46,585 nt of DNA from Vibrio ouci (GTDB taxonomy: Bacteria; Pseudomonadota; Gammaproteobacteria; Enterobacterales; Vibrionaceae). Shown here in pieces: positions 44,263 to 46,585 of this stretch. Position 1 is the stretch's first letter; the number at the start of each line of letters is the position of its first letter. The notes below the pieces were generated by a model. It had not been told where the DNA came from. It worked only from the letters and a program-made list of their open reading frames with translations, and did no database searches. The stretch spans positions 1-46,585 of the forward strand of contig NZ_SATR01000036.1 in NCBI RefSeq assembly GCF_004551525.1, given 5' to 3'. Both the position numbers and the translations under genes were made by a program.

Positions 44263-44292
44263 TTGCTCAACGGACCAATATAGGGCTATAAT
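44263..44292 (+). promoter_or_regulatory. Candidate sigma-70 promoter of aspS
   Basis: TTGCTC (44263-44268) and TATAAT (44287-44292) are 18 bp apart. This would give an aspS leader of about 195 nt. Confidence 0.55.
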
Positions 44293-44493
44293 CATCGACA
44301 ATTTTTTTGCTATTGGTGCAGTTTTACGCCTTTGTTGGTTTAAAAAGCATCAATAGATAATAAATCGCAATAAATTGTACGCTGGGTAGTCGATTTCATC
44401 TAACTTTCAGCGTATAAATGGAACTTTGCTCTATCGATAAATGTACACCGATAGATAGTAATCAACAAATTTTAAGAGATTGGGAAATTCATT

Positions 44494-46272
44494 ATGCGTA
44501 CCCATTACTGTGGTCACCTGAACAAGTCCCTTGCAGGACAAACTGTAGAACTTTGCGGCTGGGTTAACCGTCGCCGTGATTTGGGCGGTCTTATTTTCAT
44601 CGATATGCGAGATCGTGAAGGTATCGTTCAGGTAGTTGTTGACCCAGATATGGCAGATGCGTACGAAGTAGCTAACACACTTCGTAATGAATTCTGTATC
44701 AAGCTAACGGGTGAAGTACGCGTTCGTCCAGACAGCCAAGTAAACAAAGATATGGCAACGGGTGAAGTAGAGATCATTGCGAAAGGTCTTGAAATCATCA
44801 ACCGTGCAGACGTACTGCCACTAGACTTCAACCAGAAGAACTCAGAAGAGCAACGTCTTAAGTACCGTTACCTAGACCTACGTCGCCCTGAAATGAGCGA
44901 CCGCATCAAGCTACGTGCTAAAGCGTCTAGCTTTGTTCGTCGTTTCCTAGATGACAATGGTTTCCTAGATATCGAAACGCCAGTACTAACTAAAGCGACA
45001 CCAGAAGGTGCTCGTGACTACCTAGTGCCAAGCCGTGTTCACAAAGGCAGTTTCTACGCGCTTCCTCAGTCTCCACAGCTATTCAAACAGCTACTAATGA
45101 TGTCTGGTTTTGACCGTTACTACCAAATCGTTAAGTGTTTCCGTGATGAAGACTTGCGTGCTGACCGTCAACCAGAATTCACTCAGATCGATATCGAAAC
45201 GTCATTCATGACGGCTGAGCAAGTACGTGCGACTACTGAGAAAATGGTTCGCGATATGTGGCAAGAGCTTCTAGACGTAGATCTAGGCGAGTTCCCAATC
45301 ATGCCATTCTCTGAAGCGATGCGTCGTTTCGGCAGCGATAAGCCAGATCTACGTAACCCACTAGAGCTAGTAGACGTTGCTGACTTGGTTAAAGGCGTAG
45401 AGTTCAAAGTATTCTCTGGTCCTGCTAACGATGAGAAAGGCCGTGTGGCAGTTATCCGAGTACCGGGTGGCGCTAAGCTAACTCGTAAGCAAATCGATAG
45501 CTACGGCGAGTTTGTAGGCATCTACGGCGCGAAAGGTCTGGCTTGGATGAAGGTTAACGACCGTGCAGCAGGCATGGAAGGCATCCAATCTCCAGTGGCT
45601 AAGTTCCTAAACGAAGACGTAATTAACGGTATTCTTGATCGCACTCAAGCAGAATCTGGCGACATCATTCTATTTGGCGCAGATAAAGCAAACACAGTAT
45701 CTGAAGCTCTAGGTGCACTTCGTTTGAAACTAGGCATCGATCTAGAACTAACAAACGAGTCTGCATGGGCGCCACTATGGGTTGTTGACTTCCCAATGTT
45801 CGAAGAAGATGACGAAGGCAACCTACACGCTATGCACCACCCATTCACATCGCCACTAGGTGTGAACGCGGAAGAGCTAAAAGCGAACCCAGCAGCGGCT
45901 AACTCAAACGCATACGACATGGTTCTAAACGGCTACGAAGTAGGCGGCGGTTCTGTACGTATCCACAACGCGGAAATGCAATCTGCAGTATTTGATATTC
46001 TAGGTATTGAAGCTGACGAGCAGCAAGCGAAGTTTGGTTTCCTACTAGACGCACTTAAGTTCGGTACACCGCCACACGCAGGTCTTGCATTCGGTCTTGA
46101 CCGTCTAGTAATGCTACTTTGTGGTACAGAGAACATCCGTGACGTTATCGCGTTCCCGAAAACAACGAATGCTTCTTGTCTACTAACAGACGCTCCAAGC
46201 CTAGCTAACCCAGCTTCGCTTGAAGAACTAGCGATTGCTGTGAAAGCTGCAGAGAAGAAAGAAGAAGAGTAA
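44494..46272 (+). CDS. aspS: Aspartyl-tRNA synthetase
   Basis: A class IIb synthetase of 592 residues (E. coli 590). Parts in order: an OB-fold anticodon domain (LCGWVNRRRDLGGLIFIDMR), motif 2 CFRDEDLRADRQPEFTQIDI, the bacterial GAD insertion domain (about 290-420), and motif 3 GLAFGLDRLVMLL near the end. It charges tRNA-Asp. Confidence 0.98.
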   Translation: MRTHYCGHLNKSLAGQTVELCGWVNRRRDLGGLIFIDMRDREGIVQVVVDPDMADAYEVANTLRNEFCIKLTGEVRVRPDSQVNKDMATGEVEIIAKGLEIINRADVLPLDFNQKNSEEQRLKYRYLDLRRPEMSDRIKLRAKASSFVRRFLDDNGFLDIETPVLTKATPEGARDYLVPSRVHKGSFYALPQSPQLFKQLLMMSGFDRYYQIVKCFRDEDLRADRQPEFTQIDIETSFMTAEQVRATTEKMVRDMWQELLDVDLGEFPIMPFSEAMRRFGSDKPDLRNPLELVDVADLVKGVEFKVFSGPANDEKGRVAVIRVPGGAKLTRKQIDSYGEFVGIYGAKGLAWMKVNDRAAGMEGIQSPVAKFLNEDVINGILDRTQAESGDIILFGADKANTVSEALGALRLKLGIDLELTNESAWAPLWVVDFPMFEEDDEGNLHAMHHPFTSPLGVNAEELKANPAAANSNAYDMVLNGYEVGGGSVRIHNAEMQSAVFDILGIEADEQQAKFGFLLDALKFGTPPHAGLAFGLDRLVMLLCGTENIRDVIAFPKTTNASCLLTDAPSLANPASLEELAIAVKAAEKKEEE

Positions 46273-46282
46273 TCTACTCTTC

Positions 46283-46399
46283 ATACTTGAAGTTGCAGCG
46301 TTGTTAACTGCGTAAGTTCACCCTAATTACATAGAACACCTATGCGCATAGGGATGAACTTACTTGTTGCCTAGCTGAAACTCCAATTATTTTGAGTAT
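46283..46399. repeat. Long imperfect palindrome (Vibrio intergenic repeat type)
   Basis: The left side (ATACTTGAAGTTGCAGCG..., GTAAGTTCACCCTA) is complementary in blocks to the right side (TAGGGATGAACTTAC..., AGCTGAAACTCC, GAGTAT). The 117-bp unit can fold into one long branched stem. I recall similar palindromic units in intergenic regions of many vibrios. No copy was noticed elsewhere in this window. Confidence 0.7.
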
Positions 46400-46417
46400 A
46401 TTATTTCTCTGAATAGC

Positions 46418-46438
46418 AAAAGCCGCTTCAAACGAAGC
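46418..46438 (+). terminator. Truncated aspS terminator cut by the IS
   Basis: AAAAGCCGCTTC-AAAC-GAAGC ends exactly at the IS boundary. The remaining arm (GGCTTTT) expected after GAAGC is missing and replaced by the IS end. Confidence 0.5.
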
Positions 46439-46485
46439 TAATGCCGATCGGTTTAGAGACTTGAATGATCTTCGGGTCGTATGAT

Positions 46486-46518
46486 AATCCCCACTAACAA
46501 AGTTAGTGGGGATTTTTT
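46486..46518 (+). terminator. Terminator inside the IS4-like end, covering the transposase ribosome site
   Basis: Arms AATCCCCACTAAC (46486-46498) and GTTAGTGGGGATT (46502-46514) form a 13-bp perfect stem with loop AAA, followed by T to 46518 and then at once ATG 46519. The likely Shine-Dalgarno GGGGA (46508-46512) is in the 3' arm. Confidence 0.85.
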
Positions 46519-46585
46519 ATGTTGGCTCAAGAATTAGTACTGGCTCATGAAACGATTGAAGATGCTACAGACTACGAGTCTGTCG
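46519..46585 (+). CDS. IS4-like transposase, N-terminal fragment
   Basis: The frame starts at ATG 46519 and runs off the window: MLAQELVLAHETIEDATDYE followed by SV. It lines up with the first residues of IS4 transposase in length and helical character, and it is in the expected place relative to the terminal repeat. It is too short for a domain call. Confidence 0.6.
   Translation, partial: MLAQELVLAHETIEDATDYESV

Larger units (their letters stand above)
46439..46585 (+). mobile_element. Outer end of an IS4-like insertion sequence (partial)
   Basis: The end begins TAATGCCGATCGGTTTAGAG, which closely matches the terminal repeat of E. coli IS4 (TAATGCCGATCAGTTAAG). An internal terminator and a transposase-like start follow. 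The element runs off the window. The target duplication cannot be checked because the other end is missing. Confidence 0.8.

Overview
The window is a 46.6 kb piece of a Vibrio-type chromosome. The gene order lpxH-ppiB / cysS-tdk / infA-bpt-aat / aroA / yciN-topA / glgCA / tfoY-purR-torD-torR / elyC / cmoM-mukFEB / cmoAB / yecE / aspS, the codon use and a Vc2-like c-di-GMP riboswitch all point to this genus. The species cannot be fixed from sequence reading alone. No tRNA, rRNA or CRISPR array was seen.

Both edges lie inside insertion sequences. The left 147 bases are the outer end of an IS50/Tn5-like element, with a Tn5-type terminal repeat, two Dam sites, a terminator and the first 14 codons of a transposase. 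The right 147 bases are the outer end of an IS4-like element, with an IS4-type terminal repeat, a terminator and 22 transposase codons. The equal 147-base lengths suggest an assembly contig that stops where multicopy repeats begin.

0.2-12.9 kb is mostly housekeeping: ychJ, an EAL-HDOD signalling protein, lpxH, ppiB, cysS, tdk, infA, the N-degron transferases bpt and aat, a glycine-zipper envelope protein, aroA, yciN and topA. 13.0-17.7 kb holds a deletion-damaged GGDEF gene and then glgC-glgA for glycogen synthesis, behind a long structured leader with several GGA motifs. 17.8-23.6 kb holds a hydrolase, a VTT membrane protein with a small zinc-ribbon partner, riboswitch-controlled tfoY, purR, torD and torR. 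Tor-box-like decamers lie between torD and torR.

23.6-31.9 kb is elyC and the cmoM-mukF-mukE-mukB operon (tRNA wobble modification and the MukBEF condensin). 31.9-37.9 kb looks like an accessory catabolic unit: an AraC-type regulator divergent from aldehyde dehydrogenase, acyl-CoA ligase and GMC alcohol oxidoreductase genes, which together could take an alcohol to an acyl-CoA. 37.9-41.2 kb is a little-studied three-gene envelope operon: a lipoprotein retropepsin, an inactive transglutaminase with a polytopic membrane domain, and an ATP-grasp ligase. 41.4-46.3 kb holds cmoB, cmoA, yecE and aspS. Together with cmoM, the window encodes the whole cmo5U/mcmo5U tail pathway.

The most interesting items are the paired IS ends with built-in terminators, the tfoY riboswitch leader with a second hairpin over the ribosome binding site, the damaged GGDEF gene, the tor boxes beside an orphan torD, the glgC leader and the ATP-grasp/retropepsin/7TM operon.
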